A stretch of 36,975 bases of DNA from Ferrimicrobium sp. (GTDB taxonomy: Bacteria; Actinomycetota; Acidimicrobiia; Acidimicrobiales; Acidimicrobiaceae): NCBI RefSeq assembly GCF_027319265.1, contig NZ_DAHVNP010000018.1, forward strand, positions 1 through 36,975, in the 5' to 3' direction. Below, one piece after another: positions 23,638 through 31,548 of the stretch. The notes under the pieces are model-generated. The model made no database searches. It was not told the origin of the DNA and saw nothing but the letters and a program-made list of their open reading frames with translations. The first letter of the stretch is position 1; each line of letters opens with the position of its first letter. The position numbers were made by a program, and so were the translations under genes.

Positions 23638-24329
23638 CAGTAACGCGTTCCCTGTTCCCCATCGAGGTCACGCAACAGTGACGACTTCGCCCGCTCGAAC
23701 TCCGTGTCGCTCAAGAATCCTCCTGCCCGTAGGATCGTTAACCGCTCAAGTCGACTGAGCGAATCGGCGTTGGTGTTGACGGCCGACACCGCACCAGCAG
23801 ACCCTGACTGCTGGGCATCCTCCAGGCTGGCAAGGAGCTGACGCAATCGTGTGGGATTCGGGACAAAGGTGATGAGTTCATCGCCAAAGGCGTCACCTGA
23901 GTCGATGTGCAGGCGTCCAAAATGAAGAATTCTTCCGATGATCCCCTGCTGAGTGGTGATATCATTCACGTGACGCAACGGAATCTCACTGGTCTTGCGC
24001 AGCAGTACCCCTCGCGAAAACCGAACACGTCGATCGGTGATCACCAACATCTCAAAGTACCACTGCAAGCCACGGAAGAGCATGTTCACCACGGCGGCCC
24101 CCAGGATGAGCAGACCGAGGAGGCTGAGCAGAGCATAGTTAAAGGTAGTCAAGACAATCGCGATGATGCTCGCCGCCACAAAGGTCGCCGCAGGTCCGAG
24201 CACCAACCACCAGTGTGGGTGGACGATGGCAACCACCCGTTCCTCCGGATCAACCATCGCGCCGACGATGCGTTGCGTGCGACCCGACAGCTGTCCGAGA
24301 CTTGGCGTCATTGGCTCGTGCGCGGTCAT
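23637..24329 (-). CDS. Membrane protein with bacterial PH (bPH2) and SHOCT domains
   Basis: A 230-residue protein. Residues about 25-80 include two hydrophobic helices after PEERVVAIVHPHWWLV, a typical bPH2/YdbS opening. The PH-like strands follow (MLVITDRRVRFSRGVLLRKTSEIPLRHVNDI...GIIGRILHFG). The last about 30 residues (LERLTILRAGGFLSDTEFERAK) form a SHOCT motif. Such proteins are membrane-linked and poorly characterised, perhaps adaptors. ATG 24329 is chosen because the ddl stop is at 24340; GTG 24338 is possible. One base of overlap joins it to the methyltransferase gene. Confidence 0.8.
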   Translation of the reverse strand: MTAHEPMTPSLGQLSGRTQRIVGAMVDPEERVVAIVHPHWWLVLGPAATFVAASIIAIVLTTFNYALLSLLGLLILGAAVVNMLFRGLQWYFEMLVITDRRVRFSRGVLLRKTSEIPLRHVNDITTQQGIIGRILHFGRLHIDSGDAFGDELITFVPNPTRLRQLLASLEDAQQSGSAGAVSAVNTNADSLSRLERLTILRAGGFLSDTEFERAKSSLLRDLDGEQGTRY

Positions 24330-24339
24330 GAATGTCACT

Positions 24340-25449
24340 CTAGGCTAGTTTTTGTGCGATCGTCGCCGCCGACTGCAAAACACTCCCATCCGCCCCTTGC
24401 GTCACTGGGGTATAGGTGGCTCGCTCCCGAGCTTCACGGATATCCTTGGCCAACTGTTCTGCCAGCGTCTCCTTTGGTTCGATGAACAGATAGTGCGATA
24501 GAGAGCCGGGGATCGTGTTCACTTCGTTGAGAAAAAGATCGCCATTCTCACTCGCGAGAAAATCAATGCGCGCCACTCCACGGGACCCGATGAGGGTCGC
24601 AGTCCTCGTGGCCACCTCGCGAATCTGCTCCTCAGTTTCGGGCTTCAAGAGCGCCGGCAACTCTCTCGGCGCCGCCGCCATCCCCGTGCCCGGCCGATAC
24701 TTATCTGAGTAGGTCAGGATCGCTGCCATACCGCCAGATCGGGTTGGCCGTTCAATGGCCGAGAGTTGGAGTTCGGGATAGCTCCTGATCGCAATCTGGA
24801 GATCGTAGAGATCCTCACGGAACGGCTCCACCACCGCACCAGTGCGTAGGTGTACGCTGTCACGGACCCGATCCCGGAGTGTCCCGCGATCACGAATGAC
24901 CTCTATGCCGATGGATGAACCACCAAAACGTGGCTTTACAATGTAGGGCCCCTCAAAGGGGATCTCCCCGTCAGCGGCGACGCGCGGCAGAGCCGGAAGT
25001 CCTGCTGCGACGGCGAGGGCGCCGAAGCTCAGTTTGTCCATCCCGATAGCGGCGGTGGCCGTCGAAGGACCGGTATACCGAAGACCTGCAAGATCCATAG
25101 CTGCCTGAATTGATCCATCCTCTCCAGGGCCACCATGACAACAATTGACGATCACATCGATGGAGATCATCTCTAGCTTTGGTCGCAAACCCGACGACAG
25201 GCTACCAAATCCAGCACGACTACCCGTGATGAGCATCAACGGTTCAGCTCCTGATGGGACCCCTTGAGCGAAGGCCGGTGCCTCCAGGGTCGGTGCAACA
25301 CGATAGAACTCACCCGTCTTGGACCAGTAGATACCCGTCACCGCGCTCTCGGTTCCAAGCAACGCATGCGCTGCCTGCAACCCCGTCAGGATCGAGATGT
25401 CGTGCTCGGGCGAGGGTCCTCCAAAGAGAACCGCAATCATCGCATTCAT
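24340..25449 (-). CDS. ddl: D-alanine--D-alanine ligase family ATP-grasp enzyme
   Basis: A 369-residue ATP-grasp ligase. N-terminal VLFGGPSPEHDISILTG, NCCHGGPGEDGSIQ, the ATP-binding loop KPRFGGSSIGI, GVARIDFL and the closing VNTIPGSLSHYLF are all Ddl hallmarks. It would join two amino acids, classically D-Ala to D-Ala, for peptidoglycan. It stands downstream of a membrane-anchored MurF-like gene rather than in a standard mur cluster, so it may be a second or specialised ligase. GGTGGAG five bases before ATG 25449 supports the start. A tiny frame (25446-25475) ends inside its start codon. Confidence 0.88.
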   Translation of the reverse strand: MNAMIAVLFGGPSPEHDISILTGLQAAHALLGTESAVTGIYWSKTGEFYRVAPTLEAPAFAQGVPSGAEPLMLITGSRAGFGSLSSGLRPKLEMISIDVIVNCCHGGPGEDGSIQAAMDLAGLRYTGPSTATAAIGMDKLSFGALAVAAGLPALPRVAADGEIPFEGPYIVKPRFGGSSIGIEVIRDRGTLRDRVRDSVHLRTGAVVEPFREDLYDLQIAIRSYPELQLSAIERPTRSGGMAAILTYSDKYRPGTGMAAAPRELPALLKPETEEQIREVATRTATLIGSRGVARIDFLASENGDLFLNEVNTIPGSLSHYLFIEPKETLAEQLAKDIREARERATYTPVTQGADGSVLQSAATIAQKLA

Positions 25450-25475
25450 ATGCGCTCCACCACTTCAACGGCCAT
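25446..25475 (-). CDS. Possible 9-residue leader peptide before ddl
   Basis: ATG 25475 opens MAVEVVERI and ends on a TGA that overlaps the ddl start as ATGA. AAGGA lies eight bases upstream of this ATG. The arrangement would allow translational coupling into ddl. It is so short that chance cannot be excluded. Confidence 0.25.
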   Translation of the reverse strand: MAVEVVERI

Positions 25476-25539
25476 ACTGGAGTTCCTTTCCACAGTCCAA
25501 ACATAGGGCCCCAACACAGGGTCCTACTCGTAGGGTCAC
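25465..25539 (-). CDS. Possible 24-residue cysteine-containing peptide
   Basis: GTG 25539 opens a frame reading MTLRVGPCVGALCLDCGKEL and stopping at 25465. The CxxC-type CLDCGKEL recalls a zinc ribbon knuckle, but only one knuckle is present. It lies in the 211-base gap between the MurF-like and ddl genes, and no ribosome-binding site is obvious. It may be a real micro-protein or a vestige. Confidence 0.15.
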   Translation of the reverse strand: MTLRVGPCVGALCLDCGKELQYGR

Positions 25540-25660
25540 CGGCGGTGTCGCCGGGCCGAACCATGCTGATACTGCAACACGCTAACCGATCTGGGCTACG
25601 TCTCAACTCTATCGGACGCCAACCGCGCAGAAGGCGGTGCGTATCGGGAGAGGCGTGCAC

Positions 25661-27250
25661 CTACGGGTAATGATCAGGCAGATCGTTCTCGTAAAGAACA
25701 ACGTCACCCGGCTTCGCCGTGCGCTTCACCTGCGCAATCGCAGCCGTTCGATCCTTGACGGTGAGCACCCGTGTGAGGCGGCAGCCTTGGGCATCTGCCT
25801 GCGCCTCGGCGGCCCCTTCAATCAGTGCAGCTCGGTTCGTCTTGGCAACCACGATCAACTCGTCAGCGACGCGACCTACCGCCTTTCCAAGAGCATAGTT
25901 CTCCGGGTATTGACGCTTGCCAAGCTCCACCATGCCAGGAGTAACGACAAACTTGGTCGCCGTTTCGCCACCGCGTCGGTCAAGAGCCGCGAGCGCTCGA
26001 CGAGCTCCCGCAGGATTCGAGTTGTAGGTGTCATCGATGACCTCTACACCACTCTCGGGGACCACCGCCGTCACCAGTCGGTTCGCTGGCGAGGCAATGA
26101 ACGCGAGGCGAGCACAGATGGCCTCGCCGGTGAGGCCGCACTCAAGCGCAGCGGCGATCGCACAGGCTAAGTTCGTAGGAGCGATGTCTCCAGCATCGAT
26201 CTTGTCAAGCTTTTGACCCCCAAGATAGATGACCAACTCCCCCTCTTCATTGGGCTTGACCGTCACGTCTACATCAAGCTGGATTGCCGAGACCTTGATG
26301 ATCTTTCGCTCAGTCACACTGCCGGCAAGTGCCTTCGCAGCGAGAGCAAGGCGGGGGTAGTCCACATTGATGATCACGACCGATGCCTGCTCTGTGATCT
26401 CAAGTTTTGCCCGCAAAATTGATGCCTCGGATCCAAAGCGTTCGAGATGGACAGGGCCAAGCGCGGTCAGTACCGCGATCTGGGGTGGGATCCAAGAACA
26501 AAGTGCGGCAATCTCTCCCGGCCCAAAAGTACCCATCTCAGCGATGAAGACCTCAGTACCTGGCACCAGTCGTTCATTGATAGAACGGGCAAGACCTCCC
26601 CGGTTGTTGAAGGACGCTGGTGAGGCGATGGCACGCACAGATCCCTCGAGCAGGGTCGCCAGATAGTTCTTCGTCGTCGTCTTACCAAAGGAGCCAGTGA
26701 TGCCAACCACCTTTGGGCGGATGCGCAGGAGTCGCTCCGTCGCATCATCCACATAGCGCCCGAGTAGACGGTCCTCGAGCGGTTGGGTTGCGATGAGTCC
26801 AAGCTCGACGATCAAGGATGCCAGGTAGCCACTTAACAAGGCGAATCCGAGAGGAACCCCAATGAGCCAGCCGATGAGCGTCACCAGGGCATCGATAACT
26901 CCTACTGTCACCAGCAGGCGCTTCATCCGCGAGGTCAGTGCGAGTTTCGAGGTTCGGCCTCGAAACCCAAGACCGACTGGCGTGGCTAACAGACAGAGCA
27001 CCAACAGCGCAGCGAGAACGAGATGCACGTCGGTCCCGAAGGAGTGAACAAAACTTCCGACTAGGAGTATCAGACCGACGACGAGCAACGCCTGGTTGAT
27101 GAAGGAAGCTCTGAACCAAAGTGCGAAAAACCCACCGATACGCCCAGGAAGATAATGCTCCCGTTGGGCGACACGAACCCACTTCACTGCCGGAAGCTGT
27201 GCGATCACACCCATTATGACGGCCGCTACAACAGCAAGCTCGTGACCCAT
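25661..27250 (-). CDS. MurF-like Mur ligase with N-terminal membrane domain
   Basis: A 529-residue protein in two parts. Residues up to about 160 hold roughly six hydrophobic helices, absent from ordinary MurF. The rest is a Mur ligase: P-loop GITGSFGKTTTK (about 183-194), SFNNRGGLARSINERL, FIAEMGTFGPGEI, GPVHLERFGS, and DDTYNSNPAGARRAL, the MurF-type DDxYNxNP signature. The C-terminus is YENDLPDHYP. By homology it attaches a (di)peptide to a nucleotide- or lipid-linked acceptor, here at the membrane. The neighbouring ddl could make the dipeptide. ATG 27250 has GGGAGG 12 bases upstream; TTG 27262 directly abuts it. Confidence 0.87.
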   Translation of the reverse strand: MGHELAVVAAVIMGVIAQLPAVKWVRVAQREHYLPGRIGGFFALWFRASFINQALLVVGLILLVGSFVHSFGTDVHLVLAALLVLCLLATPVGLGFRGRTSKLALTSRMKRLLVTVGVIDALVTLIGWLIGVPLGFALLSGYLASLIVELGLIATQPLEDRLLGRYVDDATERLLRIRPKVVGITGSFGKTTTKNYLATLLEGSVRAIASPASFNNRGGLARSINERLVPGTEVFIAEMGTFGPGEIAALCSWIPPQIAVLTALGPVHLERFGSEASILRAKLEITEQASVVIINVDYPRLALAAKALAGSVTERKIIKVSAIQLDVDVTVKPNEEGELVIYLGGQKLDKIDAGDIAPTNLACAIAAALECGLTGEAICARLAFIASPANRLVTAVVPESGVEVIDDTYNSNPAGARRALAALDRRGGETATKFVVTPGMVELGKRQYPENYALGKAVGRVADELIVVAKTNRAALIEGAAEAQADAQGCRLTRVLTVKDRTAAIAQVKRTAKPGDVVLYENDLPDHYP

Positions 27251-27271
27251 TGTTTCGGCCAACCTCCCGGA

Positions 27272-28054
27272 CTAGGACCCGATCACTCTAGTCGTAATCA
27301 GCTCCGCAATCGACTGAGGATCCTCAAGCGGGACCAGGTGATGAACCCCATCGAGCACCTTGAGCGTTGCCCAGGAACTGGCGCTCGCTGCCTGGCGTGC
27401 CAATGCAACAGGACACGCCTGATCAAGCGTACCCCAGAGCATCCAGATGGGCCGCTGGACCAAGAGGAGATGATCGAGATACTCTTCCTTCACCACCTCG
27501 ACAAAGATCTGGCGCATCACACCACGAGCCTGACGGTAATCGTCCGAGCCGTATCGCTGGCGCGCTCGTTCGAGACGCTCTTTGGACACCACCCCCATCC
27601 CAGCAAGTGATCGAATGAGTCGGTAGCCCCATGGCGACCTTGCCTGACTCTCCGGTCGGATAATAGGTACACCGATGAGTACAATTTCATCGACGAGCTC
27701 TGGGGCCACCACGCTGGCCAGTTCAATAGCGACCCGACCACCAAACGAATGGCCGACCACCACCACGCGGCCAACCCCTGCGTCGTGGCGCCACTCACGG
27801 ATGACCTCTGCAACCGCCTGAGCATAGCCCACCGAGTTCAGAGCGGTAAGTGGCTCTGGTGAATCCCCAAAGCCGGGGAGATCGAGCGCGAGGATCGAGA
27901 GATCGTCCCTCAGTAGTTCGATCACCTTGGACCAATCATGCAGGTCACGGCGCCAACCGTGAAGGAATACCACCCCGATACTATCCGCATCACGGGAGCG
28001 CCCCACCATAGAGGAGATGGCCGACGAGGGTTGCGTGAAAGAGATCGTAAACAA
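27272..28054 (-). CDS. Alpha/beta-fold hydrolase linked to the MurF-like gene
   Basis: A 260-residue hydrolase with GVVFLHGWRRDLHDW (oxyanion region), the nucleophile elbow VVGHSFGG, an acidic residue in WGTLDQACP and the catalytic His in GVHHLVP. Its stop is 21 bases before the MurF-like ATG, so the genes are almost surely co-transcribed. A hydrolase beside a ligase pair could trim or release the product, but its substrate is unknown. The start at 28054 gives an N-terminal tail of about 25 residues before the fold; a later start is possible. Confidence 0.85.
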   Translation of the reverse strand: MFTISFTQPSSAISSMVGRSRDADSIGVVFLHGWRRDLHDWSKVIELLRDDLSILALDLPGFGDSPEPLTALNSVGYAQAVAEVIREWRHDAGVGRVVVVGHSFGGRVAIELASVVAPELVDEIVLIGVPIIRPESQARSPWGYRLIRSLAGMGVVSKERLERARQRYGSDDYRQARGVMRQIFVEVVKEEYLDHLLLVQRPIWMLWGTLDQACPVALARQAASASSWATLKVLDGVHHLVPLEDPQSIAELITTRVIGS

Positions 28055-28069
28055 TGCGGTCGCTACGAC

Positions 28070-28267
28070 TCAGTCCTCCGAATCTTCATCACGCCCATAG
28101 GAAGATGGAGCAGCCTGGAGTTCTTCGTCATCGAGATAGGCCATACACCAATCGGCATGCCCATGGACCGAATCCCCTCCACACTCCTCACAACGAATGA
28201 GTGGCATTGGAATACCTCGCTTTGCCTTTCGCGCCTCTTCGTATCGACGATGACGACCCTTCTTCAC
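28070..28267 (-). CDS. Small zinc-binding-like protein
   Basis: A 65-residue protein starting MKKGRHRRYEEARKAKR, a strongly basic helix, followed by IRCEECGGDSVHGHADWCMAY, where C-x2-C and a later H-x-H-x3-C could hold one zinc ion, then an acidic tail. This pattern resembles small conserved actinobacterial proteins of unknown role. GGGAG lies six or so bases before GTG 28267. It is 15 bases upstream of the hydrolase and heads the long minus-strand run. Confidence 0.65.
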   Translation of the reverse strand: MKKGRHRRYEEARKAKRGIPMPLIRCEECGGDSVHGHADWCMAYLDDEELQAAPSSYGRDEDSED

Positions 28268-28528
28268 GCGCTACTCCCACTCACTCTGACGAGACCTATT
28301 CATTCCTCGCACGTCCAACAGCCAGTTTAGCGATTTTGCTCTCGCAGATCTCCAGCTACCAGGTCAAAACACCTTGAGGGTAGGATAGATTCCAACAACA
28401 ACGGCTTGGCTAATGGTGGTCAAGGTTGGCCTTAGCCGGTGCGGTGAAGAGGTGTGAGCATCACCGGCGCACCAAGGCGACGCCAATCTTGTCTCTAAGG
28501 CGCAAGCGAAAACGACAAAGGAGTGATC

Positions 28529-28753
28529 ATGGCAGATGCCTTCAATCCAGACGAGATGATCGAAAGATTCCAACGGCGTGCCGCGGCTGTCAAATCTCGT
28601 CCGATGCCGCCAGTAGAGGGTAGTGAACGAGCGAAGTTCGTCGAGCAAGCCTCTGTGGACTACTTCGATTATGCCGTTATTGGGGACGCAGTTGCCAAGC
28701 TTGAGGACGGCATCCTCACCCTTACCATCGATCTACGCCCACCAGAGAGCTGA
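28529..28753 (+). CDS. Small conserved hypothetical protein
   Basis: A 74-residue protein, MADAFNPDEMIERFQRRAAA, then MPPVEGSERAKFVEQASVDYFDYAVIGDA and LEDGILTLTIDLRP. The pattern fits a small conserved family in Acidimicrobiia as I recall it, with no known function. AAAGGAG five bases before ATG 28529 is an ideal ribosome-binding site. It stands alone on the plus strand between two minus-strand runs. Confidence 0.7.
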   Translation: MADAFNPDEMIERFQRRAAAVKSRPMPPVEGSERAKFVEQASVDYFDYAVIGDAVAKLEDGILTLTIDLRPPES

Positions 28754-29319
28754 GCGGGCAACGTCGCTTGAATTGGTGACAAACCAATGCTTTAAGCCAT
28801 GGCGGTAAGCAGCGTGACGGTCGATCGCTCGTTGGGTCGTCAAGGAATAGCCCAAGCGCTTCATAGCGATCACGACTTCGAGTCATCCCGCCCACCAATC
28901 GCCAACGTGATGCTGATTCCCGGTAGCGGTGGCCACCATGTCGCTATGTCTGGCTTGCGATAGCGCCAGCGCACAATCGGATTGCCGTTTCCACGACCCA
29001 CGGGATGTGAGAGGGAGAACGCGCCGAGTTGCCCCTTGATCAGCGGTGCGATACTACCACCGAGAGCAGCAGCCAAGGATAGCCCTCTGCAACAGCTTGC
29101 CGAGCGCTGAGCAGTCCTCGTCGGGCCACAACACCAAGGAGATAGGCAAAGACCCTCCAGTGAATGGTCTTAGGTTTGGGGAGAGAACTCGGGCCTACCT
29201 GTGGAGCCAATCGGGATGTACGAACACCGTTTGTTCGCGAACATGCATTTCACGGCGCACCTCCAATAATCCATTGCGTGCTCGCTCTGCCTATTGCGTG
29301 GGCGCTCTGCCTATTGCTG
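28754..29319. other. Gene-free stretch with small repeats, possible remnant
   Basis: About 565 bases with no supported gene. A minus-strand frame (28870-29076) reads a fairly protein-like sequence (GGSIAPLIKGQLGAFSLSHP) but has no clear ribosome-binding site or known family, and could be a gene fragment. TGTTCGCGAACA at 29232-29243 is a perfect 12-bp palindrome. Confidence 0.45.
29273..29312. repeat. Two 20-bp tandem repeats
   Basis: ATTGCGTGCTCGCTCTGCCT (29273-29292) is followed directly by ATTGCGTGGGCGCTCTGCCT (29293-29312), with two differences. They lie just beyond the RNase D stop codon. A third partial ATTGC follows. No function is evident. Confidence 0.7.
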
Positions 29320-30570
29320 CTATCGCGAACCTGGAGATGGACGGACCTGGAGACGATGATCCTCGACCACTTGGATGGTACGCTCACCAGTCAATAACGC
29401 CCCGACCTCACAGCCGCATACTTCGTAACGCCAACCCCGCGAGAGTCCGCCACGCCGGCGGATCACAAAATCCACAATATCGTCTCGAGCAGCGATCAAT
29501 GAAGGGTCGATTCCAAGCTCCATAGCCTTGGCCTGCACGACCGCAGCGGTCAACAGCACAATCGGGGCCAGCTCTGGTCGCATGGTCGCCGAGATCGCGA
29601 GCTCCGCGGTGACGGTACCAATCGGTTCATCGCTCGCCACCAACTCAAGCAGTTGGCCGACCGCCTCAGCGTCAAGCCGTCGTGGGTCTACCCCACGCAG
29701 CCGAGTTAACTCCGAACGCGACGCAGGAGCGGCTCTGGCGATGGAGGAGATGGCAAGGTCCGACAAAATGGAACGTGCGGGAACATCGCGCACCCGAGCC
29801 TGCTCCTCTCGCCATGCGGCGACTCGTGCGGCGATTCGTCGATTCTGCTCATCATCGAGACTGCGGCATTCGCGAATGCGCGTCCAAGCTAGTTCCACCG
29901 GAGCCTCGAACCGACGGCGCCGCACGACCGCCTGCATCTCTTCCATCGCCCAGCTCCGACGGTTTGTGGCTTCGAGCTCAGCAACAATCTTGCGTTCGAG
30001 CTCCTCCAGATAGAGGACATCTGTCGCCGCATAATCAATCTGCTCGGGAGTGAGGGGGCGCGCCATCCAATCCGAGAGCCGAGCCCCCTTCGCAATCGTG
30101 ACGTGGAGATACTGGTTGAGCAACGCTCCGAGGGAGGCGTGACTCAAGCCCAGAAAGCCCGCCGCTACTTGTGTATCGAAAAGTTGGGTCGGACGGGTGC
30201 CAACTGCGCGCTCGAGGATCTCAAGGTCCTGTTCGCTCGCGTGAAAGACGAACTTGATCTCCCCGTCGCCAAAGATTTCCCCCAGCGGGGCCAGATCGAC
30301 GACAAGCGGATCGATCAGAAAGATCAGATCGCCAACCCGAGCCTGCACCAGCGCTAACTTCGGATAATAGCTTCGTTCGCGATGGAACTCCGTGTCAACC
30401 GCCACTGATCGCACCGTCTGCGCCTCCTTGACGACCTCCACCAGGTCGGCTTCGGTTGCCACCCAACGTAGCCGAATCCCCTGTCGATGCACCTGTGCCG
30501 CCATGAGATCGGGAGCGTCATCGGTTGCCTGCGTGCTATTGGTATCTCTCTCGCGACGGAAATGCTCCAA
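29320..30570 (-). CDS. rnd: Ribonuclease D-like 3'-5' exonuclease
   Basis: A 416-residue DEDD-type exonuclease. Exo I is AVDTEFHRERSYYPKLALVQ (about residues 56-75), exo II lies around FVFHASEQDLEIL, and exo III is PEQIDYAATDVLYL with the conserved Tyr and Asp. The LGALLNQYLHV stretch is typical. An HRDC region follows (SILSDLAISSIARAAPASRSELTRLRGV...LL). RNase D trims tRNA 3' ends and degrades structured RNA. TTG 30570 has GAGG four bases upstream; ATG 30504 is a shorter option. The flavin-reductase-like gene ends 20 bases upstream, so they share a transcript. Confidence 0.9.
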   Translation of the reverse strand: MEHFRRERDTNSTQATDDAPDLMAAQVHRQGIRLRWVATEADLVEVVKEAQTVRSVAVDTEFHRERSYYPKLALVQARVGDLIFLIDPLVVDLAPLGEIFGDGEIKFVFHASEQDLEILERAVGTRPTQLFDTQVAAGFLGLSHASLGALLNQYLHVTIAKGARLSDWMARPLTPEQIDYAATDVLYLEELERKIVAELEATNRRSWAMEEMQAVVRRRRFEAPVELAWTRIRECRSLDDEQNRRIAARVAAWREEQARVRDVPARSILSDLAISSIARAAPASRSELTRLRGVDPRRLDAEAVGQLLELVASDEPIGTVTAELAISATMRPELAPIVLLTAAVVQAKAMELGIDPSLIAARDDIVDFVIRRRGGLSRGWRYEVCGCEVGALLTGERTIQVVEDHRLQVRPSPGSR

Positions 30571-30590
30571 ACTACCTCATTCCTGCTTCT

Positions 30591-31109
30591 TTAGCCGCCA
30601 TAATGCATTCGAGTATCAGACATCGAGAGCACCGTTGACCACGCTTCAACTGGTTGGCGTACTACCATGCTATCGACTGAACTTGTAATCAGCCAATGGC
30701 TACCTAACTCGACCATAGCTACAACCCTCCCAAGCACCATGCCAAGGGCATCCCTTGGCAGGAGCAACCTCGACGCCTCATCGCGGACAACCGGAATACC
30801 GCTCGCCGTCATCGCCGCTACGTCAACGGCTGGGGGTTTGGCGAACTTGCGGGCGAGGGGGGCCTGTGTCACGTCGAGAAAGACCAAGCCGACCGCGGCA
30901 CCCTGGCGCAGGAACTCGAGCGCCAATGCCTCACGCTCGACCGACATCGCCAACATCCTTGGTTCCTTGGAGACCTGCATGACGAGCGAGATCGTCATGA
31001 GATGAGACCGATCTCCATCTGTCAAGCTGAGGAGATACAGACCCGATGCCATCGCCCAGAGCGCACGTCGCAGCTGGGCATCATCATTGGTTACTACACT
31101 CTCAGCCAT
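30591..31109 (-). CDS. Flavin-reductase-like FMN-binding split-barrel protein
   Basis: A 172-residue protein. LRRALWAMASGLYLLSLTDGDRSHLMTISLVMQVSKEPRMLAMSV follows the flavin reductase-like pattern (start helix, strand, then MT-x-S-x-x-x-QVS-x-P in the flavin-binding area). It likely binds FMN and reduces it or passes electrons to a partner, which is not visible. ATG 31109 is the last start that keeps the LRRALW helix. This ATG overlaps the HIT gene's ATG on the other strand (shared CATG). No clear ribosome-binding site is present, which would fit leaderless translation. Confidence 0.78.
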   Translation of the reverse strand: MAESVVTNDDAQLRRALWAMASGLYLLSLTDGDRSHLMTISLVMQVSKEPRMLAMSVEREALALEFLRQGAAVGLVFLDVTQAPLARKFAKPPAVDVAAMTASGIPVVRDEASRLLLPRDALGMVLGRVVAMVELGSHWLITSSVDSMVVRQPVEAWSTVLSMSDTRMHYGG

Positions 31110-31548
31110 GTTCTGCCCGTTCTGCGACCTGATCAGCGATCCCCACAACCCGCTCGTCGTCGAGGTTGCCGCAGAGACGTCGGTGCTCCTCGACCATGCG
31201 CCGGTCTTTCTCGGACATGCCCTCGTGATCCCCACCGACCATGTGGAGCATCTTTTGGTCGCTTCGCCGGAAACAGTGGCACAGGTAGCACACCGGACCC
31301 AAGCCGTCGCGCGAGCGTCGGTGGCCGCTTTTGGAACAGACGGCGTTCTCACCGTCACGAACACCGTCATCTCTCAGTCGGTACCACATCTTCACACCCA
31401 TGTTATTCCCCGACGCCACAAAGACGGTCTACGCGGCTTCCTCTGGCCCCGCCAACGCTACGCCTCTGATACGGAGCTCATCGACTATCGCGATCGACTG
31501 CGTGATGCACTCCACGGCTATTGTGCACCACAGCGAACCAAGCAGTAA
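31108..31548 (+). CDS. HIT-family nucleotide hydrolase/transferase
   Basis: A 146-residue HIT protein. It opens MFCPFCDLIS, with the Cys-x2-Cys common in actinobacterial members, has FLGHALVIPTDHVEHL, and ends the fold with the catalytic triad SQSVPHLHTHVIPR (H-x-H-x-H). The family removes or transfers nucleotides from dinucleotides such as Ap4A or AMP conjugates. ATG 31108 gives the natural N-terminus; TTG 31087 is an upstream alternative. It diverges from the flavin-reductase-like gene with overlapping starts, and its 3' end overlaps the tyrS end by 31 bases. Confidence 0.88.
   Translation: MFCPFCDLISDPHNPLVVEVAAETSVLLDHAPVFLGHALVIPTDHVEHLLVASPETVAQVAHRTQAVARASVAAFGTDGVLTVTNTVISQSVPHLHTHVIPRRHKDGLRGFLWPRQRYASDTELIDYRDRLRDALHGYCAPQRTKQ

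Noticed and set aside
25310-25660. Minus-strand frame of 116 codons overlapping the ddl start
   Set aside because: It lies mostly over the ddl gene in another frame and shows no domain; it is a by-product of coding bias.
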